A stretch of 23,828 nucleotides of DNA from an uncultured Prochlorococcus sp. (GCA_902572065.1 CACGEL010000011.1:1-23828), one strand, 5' to 3'; positions 6,888 through 14,079 are shown, numbered from the stretch's first letter. Translations and numbers: made by a program. Notes: generated by a model from the sequence alone, not told the origin.

Positions 6888-7322
6888 AGTTAAAAATAAA
6901 TTTTCTTTTTATATTAAAGATGTTTTCTATTAGTCTGTGAATTTCTTTTTATAGTTCTCTTGAAGGTGTATAATCTGCATCATTTAATCATTTGACGATT
7001 TAAATATCGAATACCAAAAAAGAGACTTCCATGTTGATTAAAAAGTAGATATTTTGAAAATTAAATTTCATTTTTATCTGTCTTTTCTATGTTTAATTTC
7101 TATTCTTACAATAAAATACATAACAGCTACTTAAATATTCATTAGGAATATTTCTATAGGCATTAATATTTAAATCTCTATTTATTTAATATCAAGAATA
7201 TAGGTTTGCTAATCAAAAAGATAATTAATTTAGAGGTTTTGTTGCTTATTAATATATTCTGAACTTTTATTTAATCTCTATAATCTTCCTTTTGAAAAAT
7301 TTAATTAGGCTAAAAATAAATA
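6888..7322. other. 435-bp AT-rich gap with no gene seen
   Basis: All frames are broken by frequent stops; the longest ORFs are about ten residues. No convincing hairpin, promoter or repeat stands out. Confidence 0.5.
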
Positions 7323-7805
7323 TTAAAAAAGATTATTAAATTCTTTTTTTATAACTTTATATTCCGAATTAATATCATTTAATATTCCATCTACTTCATC
7401 TTTCAAATCTTTAAATTCATTAATTGTTTTTTTACTTTTCGCTAAAAGAATTGATTCAAATGTTCCAGGATTTGTATTCTCAATCCAATATCCCAAGTAA
7501 CAATAAACCTTATTAGGAACAATTCTTAGGATTTGAGAATTATTAGAAATTTTATATTGATCAATCATATTGTTTATTAAACTCCCTCTAGTTTTACTAA
7601 CCCCAAATTTTAGAATATCTTTTGAAATTGTCTTAACATTCTGAGATGCATTTCTCCGCTTTTGAATTGAATTCCTAGAAAGTATCTTTTCAAGAGAGTA
7701 ACAGTAATCAAGAAGTTTTGTATTTTCTTTTTGTGAAGGGTAGATAATGCTAATTATATTTAAAAGTAAAAAAGAAGTAAGCAGTAAATTTTTAAACATT
7801 TTCAA
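7323..7805 (-). CDS. Exported hypothetical protein, 160 aa
   Basis: The N terminus MKMFKNLLLTSFLLLNIISI is a typical signal peptide (basic start, about 16 hydrophobic residues), so the protein is probably periplasmic or lipid-anchored at the envelope. The mature part is Lys/Asn-rich and helical, with one cysteine in DYCYSLEKIL and another in VYCYLGYWIENTNPGTFES; these could form a disulfide. An in-frame ATG two codons later is an equally good start. No domain recognised. It follows the MarR-type gene on the same strand after about 60 bp and may be co-transcribed with it. Confidence 0.7.
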   Translation of the reverse strand: MKMFKNLLLTSFLLLNIISIIYPSQKENTKLLDYCYSLEKILSRNSIQKRRNASQNVKTISKDILKFGVSKTRGSLINNMIDQYKISNNSQILRIVPNKVYCYLGYWIENTNPGTFESILLAKSKKTINEFKDLKDEVDGILNDINSEYKVIKKEFNNLF

Positions 7806-7865
7806 TTTAAGTCTAAATTTTTAAAGTTTCCCAATATCTCTCAAATTTAATAGAATTGCAAGAAT

Positions 7866-8270
7866 TCATTCTTCAAAATTAATTTCATGGAAATCTTTTA
7901 CGTCCTCATAAAGTGTACTAAAAGACTTTTCTATTAAATCCTTCCCTTTCCTAGTAAGTTTCAAAATTGTTCTTCTTTTATCATTTGGATCTTGTTCTTT
8001 AGAAATCAATCCTAACCCTGCCTTACCAAGTCTGTGATACCTGCTTAAATAATCGGTCATCCTTGAGGCGCTAGCTTTACTCATTTTGAAGTGATCTTCA
8101 ATATCCTTTTTACTACAATTCTGATAGGTAGCCACATACCAAAACACTGCCATTGACTGCAATGGAACTTGCTGAGAATTATCCAACTTCATGAACATAT
8201 GTAGGACTCGTAAAAGGTTATATGATTCGTTATCAATCTTAAGTAATTCTTCTAGTTTTGCTTGTGTCAT
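7866..8270 (-). CDS. MarR-like winged-helix regulator, 134 aa
   Basis: The winged-helix region spans about residues 35-115. A helix-turn-helix is visible in CSKKDIEDHFKMSKASASRM, followed by a wing with ISKEQDPNDKRRTILKLTRK, the DxxDxR-like pattern of MarR proteins. N- and C-terminal helices would form the dimer interface. Slightly shorter than typical MarR (about 140-150). Such proteins usually repress their own and adjacent genes in response to small molecules. A perfect 7-bp inverted repeat lies 64 bp upstream. Small phages also carry MarR-like proteins of this shape, so a phage origin is possible but unproven. Confidence 0.8.
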   Translation of the reverse strand: MTQAKLEELLKIDNESYNLLRVLHMFMKLDNSQQVPLQSMAVFWYVATYQNCSKKDIEDHFKMSKASASRMTDYLSRYHRLGKAGLGLISKEQDPNDKRRTILKLTRKGKDLIEKSFSTLYEDVKDFHEINFEE

Positions 8271-8333
8271 TTCTAATTTATTCCTCTTTGTATAGCTATA
8301 ATATTAACCTATATAATTTAATCTGAATATAAA

Positions 8334-8349
8334 GATCCATCTATGGATC
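8334..8349. promoter_or_regulatory. Perfect inverted repeat, candidate MarR operator
   Basis: GATCCAT-CT-ATGGATC is a perfect 7+7 bp inverted repeat in the divergent region between the MarR-type gene (start 8270) and the small ORF at 8447. Placement and symmetry fit an autoregulatory dimer site. Confidence 0.5.
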
Positions 8350-8446
8350 ATTTTACTATAAATTGCACATGAGTAACCCTTTTTTATGAATCGTTCAATA
8401 AATTTGATATGGATGAATCTACAGTTAGAAAAAAAATGCATAGCTC

Positions 8447-8548
8447 ATGTATAGAGAAAAAAGTAAAATTAGAATAGACTTAATTAAAGTATTAATGATT
8501 TATGGTTTTGTTTATTTAGGAATTGTTCTATCTATTAACGCGTGGTGA
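8447..8548 (+). CDS. Small membrane protein, 33 aa
   Basis: MYREKSKIRIDLIKVLMIYG has a basic N terminus, then one hydrophobic helix (MIYGFVYLGIVLSINAW). Divergent from the MarR-type gene and a plausible target of the palindrome between them. Its end overlaps a second reading frame (8523-8648), and a terminator follows at 8681. Confidence 0.5.
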   Translation: MYREKSKIRIDLIKVLMIYGFVYLGIVLSINAW

Positions 8549-8648
8549 ATTATATTTCAGTTCTGAAAAAAAAAATAAGTTTATTGAAAAGCCACTTAAG
8601 GAATTAAAGAATAAAATAAAATCTCTATTAAGTTCTAAAGTAGATTAA
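8523..8648 (+). CDS. Possible overlapping small ORF with TTG start, 41 aa
   Basis: Open frame beginning at TTG 8523 inside the preceding gene and ending in a lysine-rich helical segment (EKKNKFIEKPLKELKNKIKS). The C-terminal half has coding character, but no ATG is present and the TTG lacks a well spaced ribosome binding site. A frameshifted extension of the preceding gene is another reading. Confidence 0.3.
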   Translation: MFYLLTRGELYFSSEKKNKFIEKPLKELKNKIKSLLSSKVD

Positions 8649-8680
8649 TGAAAAGCTTGATACTTCCTCCTATATTCAAA

Positions 8681-8704
8681 GCTTTTAGAAAAAGCACTTT
8701 TTTT
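8681..8704 (+). terminator. Rho-independent terminator
   Basis: GCTTTT-AGA-AAAAGC stem with AC and a T run, 33 bp after the stop at 8648. It closes the 8447-8648 unit. Confidence 0.7.
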
Positions 8705-8799
8705 CTAATCACTTAATCAGAATATATGTCGTACTTATGATGGTGAAGAAATAAAAAACAAGAACAAAAAGTTATTGGAAAGTTACATCCATAAAAGAA

Positions 8800-8816
8800 G
8801 GGCGTTAATTACGCCC
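8800..8816. terminator. Short GC-rich hairpin, possible minus-strand terminator
   Basis: GGGCGT-TAATT-ACGCCC, a perfect 6-bp stem. On the minus strand TTCTTTTAT follows, so it would stop transcripts coming from the non-coding stretch on the right. It has no T run on the plus strand. Confidence 0.4.
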
Positions 8817-8833
8817 AATTTAAAAGCTAGATC

Positions 8834-8981
8834 ATCCCCATCACCCAGCCTTTATAAAATAATAGCACTACATATGGTGTTTGACTGTAATATTTCTTAC
8901 TTTAGGTGGGGTTGTTTGTTTCTGTTTAATTTGCCATGATAGGAATCCCCATCACCTAGGCTCGCAAGGGTCTTTTTTTTT
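8834..8981 (+). ncRNA. Candidate RNA with two competing hairpin arms and a T run
   Basis: ATCCCCATCACCCAG (8834-8848) is repeated as ATCCCCATCACCTAG (8945-8959). Between them TAGGTGGGG (8903-8911) can pair with either copy (CCCC, bulged AT, CACCTA). A T run of nine to ten bases begins at 8972. Two identical arms competing for one partner upstream of a T run is the layout of an attenuator or switch, but no gene follows closely. No ORF explains the conserved GC-rich blocks. Confidence 0.35.
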
Positions 8982-9001
8982 ACCTAAAAATAATTTTAAA
9001 A

Positions 9002-9138
9002 TTAAGCAGGTTCAGTTATTTTGTTCTTTATATCTTCAATTTTATTAATTAATTCATCCAACAATTCTGTGTTCTTATCTGATCTTTTCTGAAAATATAA
9101 GATTTCTGGTTAATTGATTTCAATTGTCTCTTATTCAT
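9002..9138 (-). pseudogene. Frameshifted small hypothetical gene, about 45 aa
   Basis: Minus strand. The frame from ATG 9138 reads MNKRQLKSINQ, then loses sense. One base off, the sequence continues as ILYFQKRSDKNTELLDELIN and ends KNKITEPA with TAA at 9002. Joining them after the glutamine gives a coherent short helical protein, so a single-base deletion near 9105 is the likely lesion. Relatives are expected in other Prochlorococcus, but this is unverified. Confidence 0.55.
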
Positions 9139-9311
9139 TTGATATGGCTGAACCTAAATACTGGCTAATGTAAAGTGTATAGAATAGATACATTTTCACC
9201 GCCATAAAAGGATTCTTAATTGTTGTAAACCATTCCATTCGAGCCTCATTGAAACTTTTTAAACCTTAAAAGGAGTAATTTATTATTTTCTTAAAATGAT
9301 TTTTGTGATGG

Positions 9312-9386
9312 TTAGATAAAAATATAAACCTTAGAAAGGCTTACACCAATATCTAATGCTAATAAAGCAATTAGTAGCTTACTCAT
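9312..9386 (-). CDS. Very small hydrophobic peptide, 24 aa
   Basis: MSKLLIALLALDIGVSLSKV and four more residues: a single hydrophobic helix. Its start overlaps the stop of an 18-residue ORF (9383-9439, MQPISEELYKKIVESSKK) in an ATGA junction. The pair could be a real coupled unit or the remains of one longer gene. Low confidence. Confidence 0.25.
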   Translation of the reverse strand: MSKLLIALLALDIGVSLSKVYIFI

Positions 9387-9439
9387 TTTTTAGAACTCTC
9401 TACTATTTTTTTATAAAGTTCTTCAGAAATAGGTTGCAT

Positions 9440-10089
9440 ATTCTTAGTAAGATATAACTACAAATTAATTATTTTAAAATTAGTTTCTCGTAACAAAATA
9501 TACGAATAAATATTATTAAAAATAGACATAAACTATAGCTATGATAAGGTTTTCTTATAAAGTATCAATAAATACTAGATTAGAAATAGTTCCCTTAAAG
9601 ACTCATCCTTTTCTAAAAAGAATTTGATGAAAAAAAATCTTATTTAGTTTTTTTAAGTTTGATTTCCTTTCTAACCATAACGCCATAACAACAACATAGA
9701 TATTCAGAAGAAATATATCTAATGAATTAGAAAAGAAATCTCTAAATCAAAAGAAGGAAAATTGATGTGCAAATTTATAAAGACGACTAAATTTCATCGA
9801 GCAATTATTTAGATTTACTCAAAGTTGATTGATTTCCTCTTTCTCTTCTCCAAAAGTCGTCATATATAATATTTCTTTTTTAATAATCTAATAAATTTAT
9901 ATTCTTGTAGATTAGGAAAATAAGAATTATTAAATTTGAGAGTACTTCTTATATCATTGCTTTTTAAATATCTATGTAAATATAAGATATTTTATCTTAA
10001 ATAACTAGATCCTCTATAAGTAAGCTTTATTATCTTCTCTTCTTGCCTCTTGCAATATACAAATGACTTACCATTAAAATACATTTTTA
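9440..10089. other. 650-bp AT-rich region without an intact gene
   Basis: No ORF of credible length. On the minus strand a broken frame begins near 9868 (MTTFGEEKEEINQL, stop, then about 22 more residues in frame) and may be a relic. GACGACT at 9783 and AGTCGTC at 9856 are complementary but far apart. Confidence 0.4.
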
Positions 10090-10200
10090 CCATCTTCAGC
10101 TCCTGGGCTTGCTCAAGTCCCCGTCCTATGGCTTGAGTCGTACTGCGGTCTTCTAATAGCAGATCGGACGATTTAGTAGCATTAGCTACACTTTATTTTT
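10090..10200 (+). ncRNA. Candidate structured small RNA, GC-rich
   Basis: A GC-rich patch in a very AT-rich surround. Stems read directly: CTCAAG/CTTGAG (10112-10117 with 10132-10137); TCGT plus CTGC pairing GCAG plus ACGA (10138-10171); and GTAGC-ATTA-GCTAC (10076 offset, i.e. 10176-10189) followed by a T-rich tail to 10200, a terminator-like end. A short open frame also crosses the patch but has no start codon. Consecutive stems, local GC rise and terminal hairpin together favour an RNA gene. Confidence 0.5.
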
Positions 10201-10629
10201 ATAGTATTTATGCTTAGTTGTCAAATTTTAAGTGTAAATAATCTTCAAATTCCATTTGTACTCTCCTCTTGTAAACTCACTAAAAAGAAAAAAGAACATA
10301 TAACTCCGAGTAACCCCTATACAAAGGGATAGAAATGATAGAGCGACACAGATGGGGCAATGAGGAAATCCCATTCTTAATTTTCTAAAATGAATTTCAA
10401 TTGAGTCTCCACTCTATAAATATCAATTCTTCTTTTTAAGTATTTTAAAAATCTAATCATCAAATAGTAAACCTATTGCAAATTTCGATTATGAATATAA
10501 CTCTATGAATTAACTATTATCAATGAGCAAATATACTGAATCTATTGATATCACTTGGCTCTAGTAACAAATCTAAATAATAAAAAAACAGTAATCATGC
10601 TTAAATACTTAAATCTTATTAACTTATAA
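10201..10629. other. Gap with only fragmentary ORFs
   Basis: A 17-residue ORF at 10335 (MIERHRWGNEEIPFLIF) and a 13-residue ORF near 10522 are too short to support. The rest is AT-rich. The last 40 bp (TGCTTAAATA, then TATTAACTTATAA) are shared with the upstream side of the paralog at 20951. Confidence 0.35.
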
Positions 10630-10944
10630 ATGGCTTATTCAGAAACAAGAATAGTAATAGGTGGTCTGGCCCACGTTCCTGTTCTTATTTTTTTAGCTAA
10701 TTTCATTAAAGGTAAGTTTGGAGTTAAAACGGAAGAGATAAAAAAAACTGTAGTTAAAGAAGAACCAGTTAAAGTTATTGAGGTAAAAGAAACTGTAGTT
10801 AAAGAAGAGAAAGCAAAATCTATTAAAGAACTCTCAAATAAGCTTGATAATATTGAAGAAAAAGCAGATGAGGTTTATGAAAAAGTGAAGAAGAAAAAGA
10901 AAGATAAGAAGAAGAAAAAAAAGAAAGATATGAAAAGGGATTAA
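10630..10944 (+). CDS. Membrane-anchored Lys/Glu-rich coiled-coil protein, 104 aa
   Basis: The N terminus (YSETRIVIGGLAHVPVLIF, then LANFIKGKFG) holds a membrane helix at about residues 8-26. The rest is a charged helix with repeated KETVVKEE/KKTVVKEE units, and the end is almost pure lysine with a few Asp. A paralog at 20739-20951 shares the anchor (YSETKVIMGGLAHVPILIF) and 35 bp of upstream sequence, but its tail is acidic rather than basic. It could act as a membrane tether for acidic partners or nucleic acid; this is inference from charge. Confidence 0.75.
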   Translation: MAYSETRIVIGGLAHVPVLIFLANFIKGKFGVKTEEIKKTVVKEEPVKVIEVKETVVKEEKAKSIKELSNKLDNIEEKADEVYEKVKKKKKDKKKKKKKDMKRD

Positions 10945-10950
10945 ACTCTA

Positions 10951-11133
10951 TTAGTCATAGACTAAGCAATGTGGGTTAGATGAATTATCATCGCATTCCT
11001 TATGCCAGTAATCAGCTTAGTCTGTTAAAACTTCTTGCTCTTTGAATAAATCTTTAAGAGTGGAATATTCCTTTGCAAGATCAATATCTCTTAGGTTCTT
11101 ATCTTGAATACTTAATGTTGATTTTAATTTCAT
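10951..11133 (-). pseudogene. CP12-tail microprotein with an in-frame stop
   Basis: Minus strand. MKLKSTLSIQDKNLRDID resembles the N terminus of the intact family member at 14214 (MKLQTQFTVPNKELRDLD). Codon 39 is TAA, after which the frame continues without interruption as ADYWHKECDDNSSNPHCLVY plus a final D before TAA at 10951. The Cys-x8-Cys spacing matches CP12 and the two intact relatives. A nonsense mutation removes the tail; the continued open frame after it suggests the lesion is recent, or that readthrough occurs. Confidence 0.7.
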
Positions 11134-11209
11134 TGTACTTACCTTTTATCTTTACTTATGATCTAATCCATTTAGTTAATAAATTACTAGTTTTATGTGT
11201 GAGGTTAGA

Positions 11210-11225
11210 GGTACAAAATTGTACC
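11210..11225. promoter_or_regulatory. Perfect GGTACAA inverted repeat
   Basis: GGTACAA-AA-TTGTACC, a perfect 7+7 bp repeat, 77 bp upstream of the minus-strand CP12-tail pseudogene. A dimeric regulator site is likely from symmetry; its spacing does not exactly fit a LexA box. Nothing else coding lies between 11134 and 11516. Confidence 0.4.
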
Positions 11226-11516
11226 GATTGAGGATCAAAAAGAATCCACTGATCTATAGAGAGCAAGATAAAAATATTTTTGAGAGGATCTTTGAAGTAT
11301 TATCACAGTCCTGAATTACTACTCAAATTTTACTTAGCTATAGTTAATGAGTGGGCTAAAGTCTTTAAACTCCATGAGGATTTACTCCGCTTCTAGAAGG
11401 AACTTATTAGTAGTTCTATTCATATTAATACAAATGTTTTGATTGTTTAATATTAGAGTTTTGTATCTTGCTATTACAAAACTAATAAGGTTATCTAAAT
11501 TAGTTACTAAAACCTC

Positions 11517-11636
11517 ATGGAAAAAACTTTAGTTAACTTCTTTTACTGGTTAATAATGAGATCGGCCATGTCACACTACGGCGAATCATTGGTCCCAGTA
11601 GAAATTCCATCTAATTCAATCAAACCTTTTCCTTAA
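11517..11636 (+). CDS. Small hypothetical protein, 39 aa
   Basis: Begins MEKTLVNFFYWLIMRSAMSH, an amphipathic or weakly hydrophobic helix, then a polar tail YGESLVPVEIPSNSIKPFP. The proline-rich tail has sensible codon use with no low-complexity drift, supporting a real gene. No ribosome binding site of note. Function unknown. Confidence 0.5.
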   Translation: MEKTLVNFFYWLIMRSAMSHYGESLVPVEIPSNSIKPFP

Positions 11637-11793
11637 ATTTTTAAAAGTTATTAATGACAAGGATTTAATACTTAAATCCAAATTTCAGGTAAATTTAATA
11701 CCTTATTGACTTTAAAATAGTTAATTATCTCTATTGCAAACAACTATGAGATTGTTACCTTGAAAAATATATAATATTTAATTTCTTGAACTG

Positions 11794-12003
11794 ATGACCT
11801 TAGATCATTTCAATTCAAATGAAAAAAATATACTTATGTCAATAGAAGAGTTAAAAGCTTTACGTATTCGTAATCACAAAATTGAGAATGATAAAAAAGC
11901 CAGAAAATATATCTCAGAGATAAATAAAAAATATAGGAAAATGACAGACAAACAGAATAATAAATTTCTTAAGAATATGAACCCTTTTAGAAGAGCCGCT
12001 TAA
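11794..12003 (+). CDS. Charged helical hypothetical protein, 69 aa
   Basis: Starts MTLDHFNSNEKNILMSIEEL; an internal ATG at 11836 (MSIEELKALRIRNHK) is an equally plausible start giving 55 residues. The remainder is a long basic helix (KKARKYISEINKKYRKMTDK) ending NPFRRAA. No membrane segment. The basic, helical makeup could suit nucleic-acid or ribosome contact, but no motif is recognised. Confidence 0.55.
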   Translation: MTLDHFNSNEKNILMSIEELKALRIRNHKIENDKKARKYISEINKKYRKMTDKQNNKFLKNMNPFRRAA

Positions 12004-12264
12004 ATTTTGACAGAATTTTTGAAATGGGATAGATAAATTATAGGCAAGATCGATTATCTCATGACACCCTTACTTATTACTAAGTAGATAATTTGATTGA
12101 TAATAATTTTATATTAAAGAAAGTTATTCCAACTTTATTCGAGCCCTATATTTCAACAGATATCTCATGGTAGAAATATAGCCTAGCTACTGGCTAATAA
12201 ATCATGGACCTTAATTTATAATGATTGTTTACAAAAATCATATTAATTTCATTCACGATTTTTA

Positions 12265-12459
12265 ATGACTTCACCTAAGAGTTGAAAATTCTATATAGAA
12301 GATCAAACTAAAATTTTATGGGTCAATATTTGTGCCCACAATTTAGAGGGAGTAGCTATTTCAATTAATAAATATTATAGGACAAGATATCTAGAATTCA
12401 AAATAGGAATGGGTTCTAAAAAAGAATTTGAACAAATAAAAATGCAAGAGCAGCAGTAA
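12265..12459 (+). pseudogene. Small gene with an in-frame TGA at codon 7, 64 codons
   Basis: ATG 12265 reads MTSPKS, then TGA, then a clean frame KFYIEDQTKILWVNICAHNL continuing to EQIKMQEQQ and TAA at 12457. The downstream part is clearly coding-like (tryptophan, cysteine, mixed beta-type sequence). TGA probably replaces a TGG Trp codon by one base. The alternatives, a later non-ATG start or readthrough, cannot be excluded. A copy of the dispersed TACTGGCTAAT motif lies 67 bp upstream. Confidence 0.55.
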
Positions 12460-12507
12460 TAAAACTAATCTTTATAATGGTGTTTTAATTTAATTTTCTT
12501 ATCCTAT

Positions 12508-12690
12508 TTAGAAATGAAAATAAGGAATTTCTTTTAATGTTTTTGGCAAAAGAGAACAGATCCCAAATTGCATGCATTCCATTTGATCATCAGTTAAAGT
12601 TCTTGAGTTTGACTTGTTAGCTTTGAAAATATCTAGAAAAAAATGAATTGCATTTTGCATCTTAAATTTATAAAGATTTGAATAAGACAT
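12508..12690 (-). CDS. Hypothetical protein, 60 aa (EIPYF family)
   Basis: Starts MSYSNLYKFKMQNAIHFFLD with an excellent ribosome binding site (AGGAGG in AGGAGGTTAACCATG). The C terminus TDDQMECMQFGICS then LKEIPYFHF is shared with the truncated copy at 2655-2771. It is second in a two-gene operon after the single-helix protein at 12724-12885, in the same order as at 2471-2771. Two cysteines in the C-terminal block could coordinate metal or form a disulfide. Function unknown. Confidence 0.7.
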   Translation of the reverse strand: MSYSNLYKFKMQNAIHFFLDIFKANKSNSRTLTDDQMECMQFGICSLLPKTLKEIPYFHF

Positions 12691-12723
12691 GGTTAACCTC
12701 CTATTTTTACAATGTTTTAAACC

Positions 12724-12885
12724 CTATTCAGCTACGCAATAAGGATCACTTTCTGATTTGCTGCAAAAAATGGTTTTGCGCAGATAGGCTTTTTCATATT
12801 TTTTATAAATACTTTGAGTCATAAAAACTCCAAAATAAATAAGTAAGACAGTCAACATAAGTAGTTCTAATCCTAAGTTGGTCAT
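12724..12885 (-). CDS. Single-helix membrane protein, 53 aa (MxNLGLE family)
   Basis: Strong ribosome binding site (AAAGGAGG, 10 bp before the ATG). MTNLGLELLMLTVLLIYFGV gives one membrane helix; the tail is basic and then carries two cysteines (TIFCSKSESDPYCVAE). Paralogous to the shorter protein at 2471, which lacks the Cys-containing tail. It begins the two-gene operon with the gene at 12690, 33 bp downstream. Thylakoid or plasma membrane location is inferred. Confidence 0.72.
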   Translation of the reverse strand: MTNLGLELLMLTVLLIYFGVFMTQSIYKKYEKAYLRKTIFCSKSESDPYCVAE

Positions 12886-13026
12886 TTGATTAACCTCCTT
12901 TGATTTAAGTTTTATCTAGTACGTTTGATATATAAAAATCAAGCGTATGAATACCTAAAAAAAATATTAAGCATTAACCATAATTAATTGCACCAAAAAA
13001 TATGAGAGGTTCTGTACATACTTAGT

Positions 13027-13056
13027 TTTAAATAAATCAGCTTTAAATAAATCAGC
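13027..13056. repeat. Tandem 15-bp repeat, two copies
   Basis: TTTAAATAAATCAGC occurs twice in direct tandem, within the non-coding stretch upstream of the 12885 operon. No function assigned; it could be replication slippage or a binding-site pair. Confidence 0.6.
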
Positions 13057-13100
13057 ATAATTACGGATATACAAAAAAAGTAATTCGTACTAATTTTTAC

Positions 13101-13285
13101 ATAATCAAATGGAGGGATTAGAAATGATCGATAGTCCACCAGAGAAGGTCATTTAGATTGGTTTAAGCAGCCAACTAAATTAATAACAAGGATCAACGAT
13201 TTAGGCGCGTTGTTAATTTAGCCTTAACATAACTAACTACTAAGAGAAGAGATTGTTTCCTAAAGGCGGGAGTCAATCTCTTTTT
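13101..13285 (+). ncRNA. Possible small RNA or gene relic ending in a strong terminator
   Basis: GGAGGG stands 6-7 bases before ATG at 13125, but that frame stops after ten residues. A neighbouring frame (STREGHLDWFKQPTKLITRI) is longer but has no start. A stem CAACG/CGTTG lies at 13195-13213 and a strong terminator at 13247-13285. Either a decayed gene that kept its ribosome site and terminator, or a small RNA. Confidence 0.35.
13247..13285 (+). terminator. Strong rho-independent terminator
   Basis: AAGAGATTG and CAATCTCTT form a perfect 9-bp stem around an 18-base loop, followed by TTTATT. Confidence 0.8.
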
Positions 13286-13535
13286 ATTAGCTTTACACCA
13301 TACAAAACTCACTTTTTACTATTCTATTAGCGAGAATTATTTGGCATCGAATTGCAACTAAAAAAACAGTGGTTTATAGGTTTCAATAACTCAAAGGAAT
13401 GAAGAATAATCCTCAATAAAAGGGTTATATAAGTATAACCAAAAGCTGATAGAGATTTTTTAGCTGAATAAGTAATTAGTTCTTTTTATATTCAATAACT
13501 TTAATACTATTTTCATAAAGAGGTTTTTAAAAATA
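13286..13535. other. Leader region of the repeat protein gene
   Basis: Non-coding. Holds the inverted repeat GGTTATA-TAAG-TATAACC near 13424-13441, which could be an operator or a weak hairpin. No other feature seen. Confidence 0.35.
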
Positions 13536-14027
13536 ATGATTCTAAATCATATAGAATACGCAGAAAGCAAAAAAGATCAATTACTCAAATTAACCTTTAG
13601 AGAACTACGTCTTGTAGCCAAAAATCTATCAGTACGTTTATATAGTCGAAAAAATAAGAAAGAATTGGTAAATTTAATACTTAAATATCAAAAGAAGGAT
13701 TTAATTGGAAAACAAATTATTAATCGGGAAGAGTTTTCAGTAGAGATTATTAAAGAACAAGAAAAAATAGCTTTAGAGAATGATAATGCTGAAAAAGAAA
13801 ATATAGCTATAGGAAAAGCTAATGCTGAAAAAGAAAATATAGCTATAGGAAAAGCTAAGGCTGAAGAAGAAAGAATAGCTATCAAAAAAGCCAAGGCAAA
13901 AGAAGGAAAAACTCTAATATCTGATGAAAATTCCAATTTGAAAAGATTATTGTCTGAATCATTTCCAGATAAAAAGGTATCAGTGACAGATAATAAAGAC
14001 GGATCACAAACAATCCTAATAAGATAA
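13536..14027 (+). CDS. Rho_N/SAP-like protein with internal repeats, 163 aa
   Basis: Residues about 15-50 (LLKLTFRELRLVAKNLSVRL, then YSRKNKKELVNLIL) match the helix-extension-helix pattern of Rho N-terminal and SAP domains, which bind nucleic acid. Residues about 83-125 are three imperfect 12-residue repeats of the type AEKENIAIGKAN, predicted as a charged coiled coil. The C terminus (FPDKKVSVTDNKDGSQTILI) looks like a small beta element. It could be a cytoplasmic DNA- or RNA-binding protein with a rigid spacer; function unknown. A terminator follows at 14080. Confidence 0.75.
   Translation: MILNHIEYAESKKDQLLKLTFRELRLVAKNLSVRLYSRKNKKELVNLILKYQKKDLIGKQIINREEFSVEIIKEQEKIALENDNAEKENIAIGKANAEKENIAIGKAKAEEERIAIKKAKAKEGKTLISDENSNLKRLLSESFPDKKVSVTDNKDGSQTILIR
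13785..13892 (+). repeat. Tandem 36-bp coding repeat, three units
   Basis: Units start at 13785, 13821 and 13857. The first two are identical over 36 bp; the third is diverged. The period is a multiple of three, so copy-number change would keep the frame and alter coiled-coil length. Confidence 0.8.
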
Positions 14028-14079
14028 TAATTTATGGTTGGCTTCAGTATTATCAAAGCAATTTCCTCATGACAATCAC

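Noticed and set aside
8648..8716. 22-codon ORF after the stop at 8648 (TAATG junction)
   Set aside because: It is mostly the translation of the terminator hairpin and its T run.
10335..10388. 17-codon ORF ending NEEIPFLIF, recalling the EIPYF proteins
   Set aside because: Too short, and the resemblance is limited to four residues.
13688..14056. 122-codon minus-strand frame opposite the repeat protein
   Set aside because: Its Ser/Phe/Ala-rich repeats are the mirror of the plus-strand coding repeat; no start context.
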